27,521 nt of DNA from CAYXZQ01 sp964469935 (GTDB lineage Archaea; Nanobdellota; Nanobdellia; Woesearchaeales; DSVV01): the NCBI GenBank assembly GCA_964469935.1, contig CAYXZQ010000025.1:1-27521 (forward strand), read 5' to 3'. Shown piece after piece: positions 6,065-14,000 of this stretch. The position numbers and the translations under genes were made by a program. The notes beneath the pieces are model-generated. The model made no database searches, was not told the origin of the DNA, and saw nothing but the letters and a program-made list of their open reading frames with translations. The stretch's first letter is position 1. Each line of letters begins with the position of its first letter.

Positions 6065-7093
6065 ATGGCACTTACCAAGAAGCAGTACAGCCAGATAAGG
6101 GAAGAGCTCGACAATTGCACAAAGCCTCTCTTCTTCTTCCATGACGACCCTGACGGCCTGTGCTCCTTTCTGCAATTCTACAGCTACATACAGGAGGGAT
6201 ACGGAGTCGTTGTCAAGAGCAGGCCGCTAATCGACATGAAGTTCCTCTCCAAGGTCGAGACCTACAGCCCTGACAAGATATTCGTCCTAGACATAGCAGG
6301 CATCGAGCAGGAGTTCGTTGACTCGGCAAAAAGGCCCATCATATGGGTCGACCACCATCCCAGGCAGGAGGTCGAAAGGGTCAGGTATTTCAACCCGATG
6401 CCAAAGGACAATCCATGCGTATCATACCTCACCTACAAGACTGTGGAGCAGAGCCTCTGGATAGCAGTGGTCGGGAGCATAAGCGACATGTACTGGCCCA
6501 AGGACCTGCTTGCCGAGTTCAGGAAAAAGTATCCCGGTCTCCTGCCGAAGAAAATCAAGGACGTCCGGACCGCGCTCTATGAAAGCGATGTCGGCAAGCT
6601 TGCAAGGATCTTCTCGGCTGTGCTCAAAGGCACGAGCAGCGACGCCATGAAATACGTCAAGGCACTGACAAGGGTGAAGGAGCCCGGAGAGATACTGGAC
6701 CAGGAGGATGCACGGGGGAAATTCATATTCAAGAGATTCAAGGAGATAGACAGGGAATACCAGAAGCTCCTGAGAGCTGCAAAGAAGAAAGTGACTGAGG
6801 ATGGGATTGCGCTCTTCATATACAGGGAGAGCAAGTACGCATTCTCCGGCGACATTGCGAACGAGATGCTCTACAGGTTCCCTGGCAAGCTCGTGATAAT
6901 CGGCAGGGAGAAGAACGGGGAGGTCAAGTGCAGCCTGAGATCGAACGACATCGTGCTTCCGCCTCTCATCGAGAAGGCGCTTGTCGGCTGCGAAGGCTAC
7001 GGGGGAGGGCATGACCATGCCTGCGGAGCATGCATAAAGGTGGATGATTTCGAGAGGTTCATGGATAATCTCAGGAAACTACTTGAGGAGTGA
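6065..7093 (+). CDS. DHH/DHHA1 phosphoesterase (RecJ-like or oligonucleotide phosphatase)
   Basis: The 342-residue protein has the DHH catalytic domain followed by DHHA1. Metal-binding motifs are HDDPDG (26-31, usual form DxDG), FVLDIAG (73-79), and WVDHHP (94-99), which contains the name-giving D-H-H. The substrate-binding DHHA1 motif is GYGGGHDHACGA near residues 312-323. The family includes RecJ exonuclease, archaeal GAN and RecJ-like nucleases, NrnA nano-RNases and cyclic dinucleotide phosphodiesterases. The absence of extra OB or long helical domains points to short-substrate hydrolysis or a GAN-like role, but this cannot be decided here. A TATA box at 6034-6043 lies 26 bases before the ATG, so the mRNA is probably leaderless. 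UvrB nearby makes a DNA-repair context possible but unproven. Confidence 0.88.
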   Translation: MALTKKQYSQIREELDNCTKPLFFFHDDPDGLCSFLQFYSYIQEGYGVVVKSRPLIDMKFLSKVETYSPDKIFVLDIAGIEQEFVDSAKRPIIWVDHHPRQEVERVRYFNPMPKDNPCVSYLTYKTVEQSLWIAVVGSISDMYWPKDLLAEFRKKYPGLLPKKIKDVRTALYESDVGKLARIFSAVLKGTSSDAMKYVKALTRVKEPGEILDQEDARGKFIFKRFKEIDREYQKLLRAAKKKVTEDGIALFIYRESKYAFSGDIANEMLYRFPGKLVIIGREKNGEVKCSLRSNDIVLPPLIEKALVGCEGYGGGHDHACGACIKVDDFERFMDNLRKLLEE

Positions 7094-7162
7094 GCTCAGC
7101 TCTTGGATGAATCATTTGAGATTTGAAACGATAAATTACTGCTGATTCAGATATTTCTCACC

Positions 7163-7176
7163 AAAATATATATAAA
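7163..7176 (+). promoter_or_regulatory. TATA box of the tRNA-Gly gene
   Basis: The AT-only run AAATATATATAAAC ends 27 bases before the first base of the tRNA, a suitable distance for initiation close to the mature 5' end. The spacer upstream (7094-7162) shows nothing else I can support. Confidence 0.55.
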
Positions 7177-7239
7177 CAGCATAAAAATTCTTTGATGCAG
7201 ATGCGTCGGTGGTCTAACGGCTATGACTGCGGCCTTCCA

Positions 7240-7277
7240 TAATCCGCGAAGAGCTTGACTCTACGTGGAACGAAGGC
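7240..7277 (+). other. tRNA-Gly intron 1 (38 nt, canonical position 37/38)
   Basis: CUUC (7234-7237) pairs with GAAG (7272-7275) as the four-base central helix. The bulges are CAU (7238-7240) and GCA (7276-7278), cut after the second base of each. Within the intron, UCCGCG (7243-7248) pairs with CGUGGA (7264-7269) and AGAG (7250-7253) with CUCU (7259-7262). A small internal loop next to the 5' bulge makes this a relaxed rather than strict motif. Confidence 0.88.
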
Positions 7278-7298
7278 AGCCGCCTATCCGGGTTCGAA

Positions 7299-7329
7299 AA
7301 GGAGGCTTGACAATGAGCTTTCGCGAAAG
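7299..7329 (+). other. tRNA-Gly intron 2 (31 nt, T-loop position 59/60)
   Basis: UUCG (7293-7296) pairs with CGAA (7324-7327) as the central helix. The three-base bulges are AAA (7297-7299) and AGU (7328-7330), cut after the second base. The intron closes on itself with GGAGGCUU (7301-7308) against GAGCUUUC (7315-7322) around the loop GACAAU. The outer helix is the T-stem. This is a nearly ideal hBHBh' motif, so the insertion is a spliceable intron rather than damage. Confidence 0.88.
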
Positions 7330-7365
7330 TCCCGGCCGACGCATATATTCAATTCCCAAGATAAT

Positions 7366-8712
7366 TCACTTTCCAAGAACCACTCTTTCTATCTCATAAG
7401 TGCCCAGATTCGGCGCCCCGAGATATCCGTCCCAGCAGAGATTCGCAAGCCTGCCGTCATTGAGCCAGTCAAACAGCCACTCAGCCATGTAATCCGGATT
7501 TTCCTGCTCAATCCCGAAGTTATGATGCAACAGCCATTGCTTGTTATAGATCTCGTGCGCCCCGACTGGCGGTGAAATGATGATGGGGATTCCAAGCGCT
7601 GCATAAAAACTGATCTCGCTCGGCTTTGACCATAACATATCCGTCGTCTTCAGGGCCTCGTTGAACCTTTCAAAATAGGCTCTCTTGTTCAGTGCGTTGA
7701 TCTGGCTTATCCCGATTCCCGCCTCCTTTTCAAGCCCATAGTCAAGGATAATCCTGTCGACCTTCTGCGAAATCTCAAGCCTTGTGCCTGTCACTACAAA
7801 CAGCCTTATCCTCTTCTTCAGTATCTCATCCTTCAGGCTGCAGATTATCCTCTCGACAATCTCGGTCTGGGCACCCGCCCCCCCGATAGCGCACATGAGC
7901 GTCAGGGGATGATCGCTTCTTTTCGGTAACTCTTGGTCCAGGTGCCTTTTCATGTGAGAGCTGTACTTATCGATGAAGCACCTGGAAGGATCCAGGTTGA
8001 CCAGCCTATGCGCAACTGTCTTCTTGAGGATGTTTTTCTCCCTTCCGCCGATCAGCTCCTTTGGAAGCGGAAATCCTGTGTCAAAAATCCTTGTCCTGGG
8101 CACCCCGTACTGCATCAGCCTTTTTGTCGTGTGAGGTGTGGGCGATAGATATCTAACCCTGGATATTTTCGGGTCCCTGGCGACCCAGACCCTGCTTATG
8201 TCGCTGTCAGTGACAACACAGTATACATCCTCTTTGCCATAGTAATCCGCAGCCAATGCAGGGATGAAATAGGTGGTGATGAACGGACGCCTGTCCTTTT
8301 TTGTGAATTCAGAGACGCTCCTGCAGAGCCCCTTCCTGATGATCCTGTCAATGTAATCGACTTCAAAATTCGATTTTGACAGGTCCCTGAACGGATAATA
8401 CGGGGATATGTGCTGGAGCTTGTCATACATCCTGAAGACTGTCTTCCCTATGACAGGAAACCCGGTCATCCTGGAGACCCAGTCATAGAACTTATGGGTC
8501 TTCTTCCACAGCCTCTTTTCATCATCCTGGATTATCTTATCGCTGTTGGCTGTGATGATCCGGTCATAGGCGATATCCTTCAGGGGATATGCAGCCCTTG
8601 CATGGCCATACCCCATATCGACAGAGATCACCCATGCCTTGTTGAATTTCTGCTTAGGCCTCTGATTTGCCATCAGTCTCTCTTTGGTATCCTGGTTTAA
8701 AAAGTTTATCAT
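7366..8712 (-). CDS. GT-B glycosyltransferase, MGDG-synthase/MurG-like
   Basis: The 448-residue protein has the two-domain GT-B layout of family GT28 and relatives. The N-terminal glycine motif is DMGYGHARAAYPL near residues 32-44 (compare GxGH in diacylglycerol glucosyltransferases). The acceptor domain includes VVTDSDISRVWVA, and the donor-domain motif is LWSKPSEISFYAALGIPIII with PPVGAHEIYNKQWL after it. Similar enzymes transfer a hexose to diacylglycerol or archaeol-type lipids at the cytoplasmic face of the membrane; the lipid target is inferred, not shown. Start ATG 8712 has GAGGAGG just upstream. It is divergent from the RNase HII gene. Its stop lies about 20 bases past the convergent tRNA-Gly gene. 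Confidence 0.8.
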   Translation of the reverse strand: MINFLNQDTKERLMANQRPKQKFNKAWVISVDMGYGHARAAYPLKDIAYDRIITANSDKIIQDDEKRLWKKTHKFYDWVSRMTGFPVIGKTVFRMYDKLQHISPYYPFRDLSKSNFEVDYIDRIIRKGLCRSVSEFTKKDRRPFITTYFIPALAADYYGKEDVYCVVTDSDISRVWVARDPKISRVRYLSPTPHTTKRLMQYGVPRTRIFDTGFPLPKELIGGREKNILKKTVAHRLVNLDPSRCFIDKYSSHMKRHLDQELPKRSDHPLTLMCAIGGAGAQTEIVERIICSLKDEILKKRIRLFVVTGTRLEISQKVDRIILDYGLEKEAGIGISQINALNKRAYFERFNEALKTTDMLWSKPSEISFYAALGIPIIISPPVGAHEIYNKQWLLHHNFGIEQENPDYMAEWLFDWLNDGRLANLCWDGYLGAPNLGTYEIERVVLGK

Positions 8713-8734
8713 GCCTCCTCATCATAGTTCTGAA

Positions 8735-8747
8735 ATGCTCAGAGCAT
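8735..8747. promoter_or_regulatory. Dyad at the expected start of glycosyltransferase transcription
   Basis: ATGCTC and GAGCAT flank a single A. The site lies about 27 bases downstream (minus direction) of the shared TATA region, where transcription of the glycosyltransferase should begin, so it is a plausible operator. Confidence 0.3.
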
Positions 8748-8756
8748 CTCTCATAA

Positions 8757-8769
8757 CCTTTAAATAAAA
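8757..8769. promoter_or_regulatory. Shared bidirectional TATA region (glycosyltransferase / rnhB)
   Basis: On the plus strand CCTTTAAATA lies 27 bases before the rnhB ATG, suggesting a leaderless rnhB mRNA. On the minus strand TTTATTTAAAGG lies about 45 bases before the glycosyltransferase ATG, which has a ribosome site. One self-complementary TTTAAA core appears to serve both directions. Confidence 0.4.
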
Positions 8770-8789
8770 TGAGATGAAAATGATTTTCC

Positions 8790-9434
8790 ATGAAGATCCT
8801 GGGAATCGATGAGGCCGGCAGGGGGCCTGTGATAGGGCCGATGGTGATTGCCGGAGTCATCGTGGGCGAGAAGAACCGGGCGCGGCTTGAAAAGATGGGG
8901 CTGAAGGACTCGAAAGCCTACACAAGGAAGAGACGCGAAGAGCTCTTTGGCAGGATAGTCACTGCCGTCGACAAGTACGAGATCCTCATAATCAATCCTC
9001 CGGAGATCGACGCGGCGCTGAACAGCCCTTCATCCAACCTGAACTGGCTCGAGGCTGACAAGATGATAGAGCTGATTAAGATGTTTGGGCCGGAGAAGGT
9101 CATAGCAGACTGCCCGAGCACAAATACCAGGAGGTTCACTGACTATGTGAGAAACAGGCTTGAAGGAACTCTTCCAGAGCTAGTATTCGAGCACAAGGCT
9201 GACGAGAATTACCCGGTCGTATCAGCAGCCTCGATCCTTGCGAAGGTGACAAGGGACAAGTCCATCGACACCCTGAGAAACATCTACGGGGATTTCGGCT
9301 CCGGCTACATGAGCGACCCCAAGACAAGGAAGTTCATCGACAAGGACCATACCCTGCCCATCTACAGGAAGACCTGGGTGACATGGAAGGAGGTATCGGG
9401 CAGGAAGAGCCAGAAGAGCCTTGGCGATTTCTGA
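8790..9434 (+). CDS. rnhB: Ribonuclease HII
   Basis: RNase HII cuts RNA in RNA-DNA hybrids and removes single ribonucleotides from DNA and Okazaki primers. The 214-residue length is usual. The opening KILGIDEAGRGPVIGPMVIA holds catalytic D7 and E8. The third carboxylate is D107 in VIADCPS, and the fourth is D138 in HKADENYPVVSAASI, the hallmark archaeal order. GDFGSGYMSDPKT near residue 170 carries the glycines and tyrosine that sense the RNA-DNA junction. The C-terminus WKEVSGRKSQKSLGDF ends in a QxxLGDF-like PCNA-interacting peptide, common in archaeal enzymes. It is convergent with the next gene, leaving 21 bases between the stops. Confidence 0.97.
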   Translation: MKILGIDEAGRGPVIGPMVIAGVIVGEKNRARLEKMGLKDSKAYTRKRREELFGRIVTAVDKYEILIINPPEIDAALNSPSSNLNWLEADKMIELIKMFGPEKVIADCPSTNTRRFTDYVRNRLEGTLPELVFEHKADENYPVVSAASILAKVTRDKSIDTLRNIYGDFGSGYMSDPKTRKFIDKDHTLPIYRKTWVTWKEVSGRKSQKSLGDF

Positions 9435-9455
9435 CTCTTCAGAATTTGTCAAAAA

Positions 9456-10862
9456 TCATCCAAACAGGCCCTTGATCCAGGAGACCAGCCTTGAAACCAT
9501 CCCTCTATCCTCCACAGGAGGCTCCTCGAATTCGATGAAATCGCTCCTCGGATCCTTCAGCGTCGTCTTCGGAACATCAAAATAAGGTGCCAGCGATTCC
9601 AGGTCCAGGTCTTCCACATCATCCGGATGGACCTCTTCTATCTCGATCTTATTCTTCTTGTAGACCCATCTCACATTGCATGCCCCGCAATTCCAGAAAA
9701 AGGCGACTATGCTCATCTCCCTGTCGCTCACTTCCGGGACAATGAACCATGGGTTCAGCTCTTTCTCCTTGAAATCCATGCACATGGTATACATCCTGTC
9801 GCCCTGAAGGTTGATACCGTCTGCCCTGTACTCGAACCTCATGGCTGCGCTGCAGCTTCCAAAATAGCTTCCATAGGAATCCCCTTCTCCGGTCAGGTCA
9901 GCAGACAGGGTGATGTTCTCTCCTGGTATCATTTCCCTCGGCATATCTCCTAATGCAGCCTTGAATGTGACATCCCAGTTATCATGCGTATTATCTACGC
10001 TTTTTGTATGCTCTGAAATATGCGTCTCCTGGACATCGTACTTATCGAAAGAACCCTTGAATCTATCTGAATAATAATTAGGCGTGACGCCTACGATGAA
10101 TTCAGTCGGCTCGCCATTAGGATTTATTATCACAGGTTCCTGTAGGACCCAATAATCTTCGGTATCTCCGGAGATCTTCGAGAGGCCGTCCTTGACATAC
10201 TGGATAAATTCTTCGCATTCCTGGGTAGGGGTTTTCCCTTCAAATGATTTTGGATCATTAAGCCGGCCTACCAACTCATCCCTGCACTCATCATTCTCAA
10301 ATTTCATCTGGCGCAGGGCTGATACCACCTTTTGACATGTATCATGGTTAATTTTTTCCTCTTCTTTGACTGTCATCTCATTATTCAGATATTCGTCCCT
10401 TTCATAATTGCCTTTCAGATTATTGCAATAATCCTCATTCGGCACATATCCGCCTCTGGCATAGACTGTCGCTGGCATGGCCATCACTGAATAATCGCGC
10501 ATCCTGTTGCTCTCGAAAAGGGACCAGGCTGAAACATCAGCAGTCATCTTTACGTATTGTGTCAATAATAGGTCCCTGTCTTCGCCAGTGCTTATACCGA
10601 CAGAAGAGCCTGTACCTTCCTCGGTCAATTCAAGGATAGGTGCCGGATCCCCAAGCTCGACTGCAAGATTCGTCACGCAGCTTCCGACCGAAGGGGCATA
10701 CAGGCATATCCTGTAGTCATTCTTCTCCCGGGCCTCTTTTTCAAAACATGCCTGCTGTTCTAAAGAACCCTCCTCGAGAGTTGCACAATCGATCCCGGAA
10801 GCGATTCCTGCGAGCACAAGGAATAGGATGATGCTGATCGAGAAAAAGATTCTTTTATTCAT
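9456..10862 (-). CDS. Large secreted Cys-containing hypothetical protein
   Basis: From this ATG the product is 468 residues. The signal sequence is a lysine-arginine head and the core FFSISIILFLVLAGIASG, followed by GIDCATLEEGSLEQQACF with several cysteines nearby (about ten in all), suggesting disulfides outside the cell. The middle is charged and probably helical; the C-terminal half (from VLQEPVIINPNGEPTEF) looks like beta-rich immunoglobulin-like domains, including GENITLSADLTGEGD and a CSAAMRFEYRADG strand. The last 15 residues, MVSRLVSWIKGLFG, form an amphipathic or anchoring helix. A TTG-initiated longer form is possible, but the TATA box at 10884-10896 is about 27 bases from ATG 10862, so I choose the ATG. 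I recognise no family; it may be a cell-surface protein. It is divergent from smc. Confidence 0.7.
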   Translation of the reverse strand: MNKRIFFSISIILFLVLAGIASGIDCATLEEGSLEQQACFEKEAREKNDYRICLYAPSVGSCVTNLAVELGDPAPILELTEEGTGSSVGISTGEDRDLLLTQYVKMTADVSAWSLFESNRMRDYSVMAMPATVYARGGYVPNEDYCNNLKGNYERDEYLNNEMTVKEEEKINHDTCQKVVSALRQMKFENDECRDELVGRLNDPKSFEGKTPTQECEEFIQYVKDGLSKISGDTEDYWVLQEPVIINPNGEPTEFIVGVTPNYYSDRFKGSFDKYDVQETHISEHTKSVDNTHDNWDVTFKAALGDMPREMIPGENITLSADLTGEGDSYGSYFGSCSAAMRFEYRADGINLQGDRMYTMCMDFKEKELNPWFIVPEVSDREMSIVAFFWNCGACNVRWVYKKNKIEIEEVHPDDVEDLDLESLAPYFDVPKTTLKDPRSDFIEFEEPPVEDRGMVSRLVSWIKGLFG

Positions 10863-10943
10863 AGAAAGGGGTAAGGTCAAGTTTATTTAAATTTTTTAGT
10901 TATGTTTTCACATTTTTCTCCAAATATGGCCCGCATTGCAGTG

Positions 10944-10962
10944 TTGTTAACCTATTTAACAA
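10944..10962. promoter_or_regulatory. Inverted repeat in the spacer upstream of smc
   Basis: TTGTTAA and TTAACAA form a perfect seven-base dyad with a five-base centre, midway between the divergent promoters of the secreted orphan and smc. Confidence 0.35.
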
Positions 10963-10987
10963 TCAAACCTTTATAGCAGGAAAATCG

Positions 10988-11027
10988 TACTCAATCAAAA
11001 GCTTTAAATACTAACAAAAATTGAGTA
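10988..11027. promoter_or_regulatory. Dyad bracketing the smc TATA box
   Basis: TACTCAAT (10988-10995) and ATTGAGTA (11020-11027) are exact inverse complements. Between them lies the TATA box GCTTTAAATAC (11001-11011). The half-sites are 32 bases apart centre to centre, about three helical turns, so a dimer could contact both faces of the promoter. Confidence 0.4.
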
Positions 11028-11035
11028 AAAACCGG

Positions 11036-11047
11036 TTTCACGTGAAA
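11036..11047. promoter_or_regulatory. 12-base palindrome just before the smc start codon
   Basis: TTTCACGTGAAA is perfectly palindromic and ends five bases before ATG 11052, near the expected transcription start. It may be an operator. The CGTGA part may double as a weak ribosome site. Confidence 0.4.
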
Positions 11048-11051
11048 AATC

Positions 11052-14000
11052 ATGACAAAGATAAATAAGATAGTTATGAAGGGGTTCAAGTCGTTCGGCA
11101 ACAGGGTCGAGCTCCAGTTCGACAGCGACTTCAACTGCGTTCTAGGACCGAACGGCGCGGGCAAGAGCAACATCATCGACGCCATATGCTTCGTTCTCGG
11201 CAAGGGCTCTGCAAAAGGCCTCAGGGCTGAGAAGGCAGCAAACCTCGTCTACAACGGCGGCAAGAAGAAGGAGCCGGCAAAGCACGGCGAGGTCAGCATC
11301 TACTTCGACAACAAGAACAATACCTTCCCGGCTGAGGACGACTACATAAAGATAACAAGGATAATCAAGCCCACAGGCATGAGCACCTACAAGATAAACG
11401 ACCAGAAGAGGACCAGGCAGCAGGTCCTCGACCTTCTCGCCATCGCAAACATCGACCCTGACGGCTATAACATAATCCTCCAGGGCGACATCATCAGGCT
11501 TGTCGAGATGAGCTCTGTCGAGAGAAGGCACATAATAGAGGAGATAGCAGGGATCTCGGTCTACGAGGAGAAGAAGAACAAGGCGCTCAAGGAGCTTGAG
11601 AAGGTCGAGGGAAAGCTTTCCGAGGCAGAGATAATACTCACAGAGAGGCAGACATACCTCAAGGAGCTCAGGAAAGACAGGGACCAGGCCCTCAAGTACA
11701 AGGATGTCGCCGACAGGCTCAAGAGCAGCAAGGCGACGTATACAAACATCCAGATTAAGAACAGGGAGGAGAAGCAAGAGAAGATAGAAAAGGACATCGG
11801 GAAGTTCGATTCCGAGATGAAGAAGCTCGAAGAGCAGATCCAGAACCTGAAATCAGACATAGCAAATAAGAGGCAGTCGATCGCCGACCTGTCAAAAGAG
11901 ATCGAGGAGAAGGGAGAGAAGGAGCAGGTCGAGATAATGAAGGACATCGAGCAGCTGAGAATCGACATCGCCACAAACAAGACTAGGATAAGCTCGAACG
12001 GAAACGAGATAAACAGGGTGCATGACAGGAAGGACCAGCTCCAGGGCTCGCTCTCGGAGATAGACGAGAAGATAGACGGGCTGAACTCCGACAAGAACAG
12101 GTTCGAGAAAGAGAAGGCTGCAATCGAGAAGAACATCAGCCAGCTCAAGGCAAAGATAGATGCGTTTCGGCAGAAGCACAAGATTGAGGACTCCAATGCC
12201 ATGGAGCTTGACATGGACAACCTTGACAAGGACGCGGACAAGAAGCAGGCCGAGATCCAGGAGCTCCGCGAAGAGCAGCAGAACCTCCTCAGGGAGAAGG
12301 ACAAGGTCGAATTGTACATAAGCAGCGTGGACGAGAAGATAAGCAAGGTCCTCGAGGTAGAGAAGGAGCACAAGAAGGACATCGAGATCCTGAAGAACAA
12401 GAAGTCGGAATTCAAGAAGACCACGCTCGAGCTCAACGAGCTCCTGAACAGGGACTCGTCCCATGCAGCCGAGCTCGGCAACGCCAAGCAGAAGCTCATC
12501 GCGGCAAATGACGAGCTTGCCAAGCTCAGGAGCAGGGAAAGCTCTCTAAAGCAGAGCCAGGCAGACAGCATCGCGACAAAGAGCATACTAGAGTCCAAGA
12601 GCAGGTTCGGCAGGGTACACGGCACCATAACCGACCTGGGCCGTGTTTCGGCAAAATATTCCATGGCACTGCAGATCGCCGCAGGCCCGAGAATCAGGAG
12701 CATCGTCGTCGACAATGAGAAGACGGCTGCAAACTGCATCAAGCACCTCAAGAAGAACAGGCTGGGAACCGCGACATTCCTTCCATTGAACAAGATAAAG
12801 GGCAAGGACACGAGGGTGGATGCAGGCATCCTGAAGACCGGCGGCGTGCTGGGAAGGGCGATAGACCTGGTCGAGTTCGAGCCCCAGTTCAAGAACGCGT
12901 TCTCATTCGTCTTCGGAAACACGGTCGTAGTTGAGGACATCGACGTCGCAAGGAGGATAGGCATCGGCGCAGTCAGGATGGTGACGCTCGACGGGGACCT
13001 CGCAGAGCTTTCCGGAGCCATGCAGGGCGGCTATCGCAAGAAGATCGCCGGAAGCGGATTTGCGGAAAAAGAGGTCGCATCGGAGATCAAGGCAAAAGAC
13101 AAGCTAGCAGCCGACATGCAGGCGGTCGTGACCAGGCTTGAGAAGGCCCGCAGCGCGGACGAGGAGAAGATAGGGAGGCTCAGGGAGCTAAAGGCAGGGC
13201 TCGAGGGCGAGATAATAAAGCTCGAGAAGTCCCTCCACCTGGAAGGCGACGACCTTACCGCCACAAAGAAGGAGAAGGATTCATACAGGGAAAGGCTCAA
13301 GGGCATCGACAAGAAATCAGACGGGCTGCAGGAAAGGATCAACAAGCTTGTCAGGGAGCTCACCGACATCAAGATGAGCAAGCAGAAGCTGAGGTCGAAG
13401 ATAAACGAGATGCGAAGCCCGACTCTCCTTGCAGAGCTCAACACGTTCGAGCAGAAGCTCTCCGAGGACAAGGAAGAGCTCATCAGGATAGAGGCAAACA
13501 TCAAGAACGCGAACATGCAGACGACAAACATCCTGCTCCCCGAAAAAGAGAACATCATAAAGATACTCTCCCAGCATGAGAAAGAGGAGAAGAAATTCTC
13601 AGAGGAGACCAGGCAGCTGGGGGAGAAGATAAAGTCGCAGGAGTCAGAGCTCAAGGACAAGGAGAAGAGGCAGAAGCAGTTCTACGGCAAGTACAAGGAG
13701 CTCTTTGTCGAGAAGGACAAGCTCAATGAAAAGATTCAGAAGGCGGAGAACAATCTCGTCAGGAGCGAGGAGGCCATAAGGAGGACAGAGCAGAGGAGCA
13801 ATGTCCTCTCTGTCGACAGAGCGAGCGTCAAGGCAGAGCTTGCCGGGCTCCAGGAAGAGGCCAAGAGATACGAAGGGACGCCGATGCTCAGGGGCAAGAC
13901 CGAGGAGGAGCTCAAGAAGGAGATATGGCAGATGGAGAGGCAGATGGACGCGGCAGGAAACGTCAACATGCGCGCTCTCGAGGTATACGACTCGATTGAG

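Larger units (their letters stand above)
7203..7343 (+). tRNA. tRNA-Gly(UCC) with two introns (37/38 and 59/60)
   Basis: GCGTCGG (7203-7209) pairs perfectly with CCGACGC (7336-7342), with discriminator A at 7343. The D-arm is GTCT...GAC with GG at 7219-7220. The anticodon stem GCGGC (7229-7233) pairs with GCCGC (7279-7283), and the T-stem CCGGG (7288-7292) with CCCGG (7331-7335). Removing 7240-7277 gives the loop CTTCCAA with anticodon TCC at 7236-7238. Removing 7299-7329 gives the T-loop TTCGAAT. Exons 7203-7239, 7278-7298 and 7330-7343 make a 72-base tRNA that reads GGA/GGG and matches archaeal tRNA-Gly closely. CCA is not encoded. Both introns are flanked by bulge-helix-bulge motifs for the tRNA splicing endonuclease. 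Standard scanners may miss it or truncate the T-arm because of the second intron. Confidence 0.93.

Noticed and set aside
7100..7160. Box C/D-like small RNA between the DHH gene and tRNA-Gly (GGATGAA and CTGA)
   Set aside because: The C box deviates from RTGATGA and no paired C'/D' boxes are seen.
11561..13021. Long minus-strand open frame inside smc
   Set aside because: A serine-rich and leucine-rich shadow of the SMC coiled coil caused by GAG/AAG/AGG codon bias.
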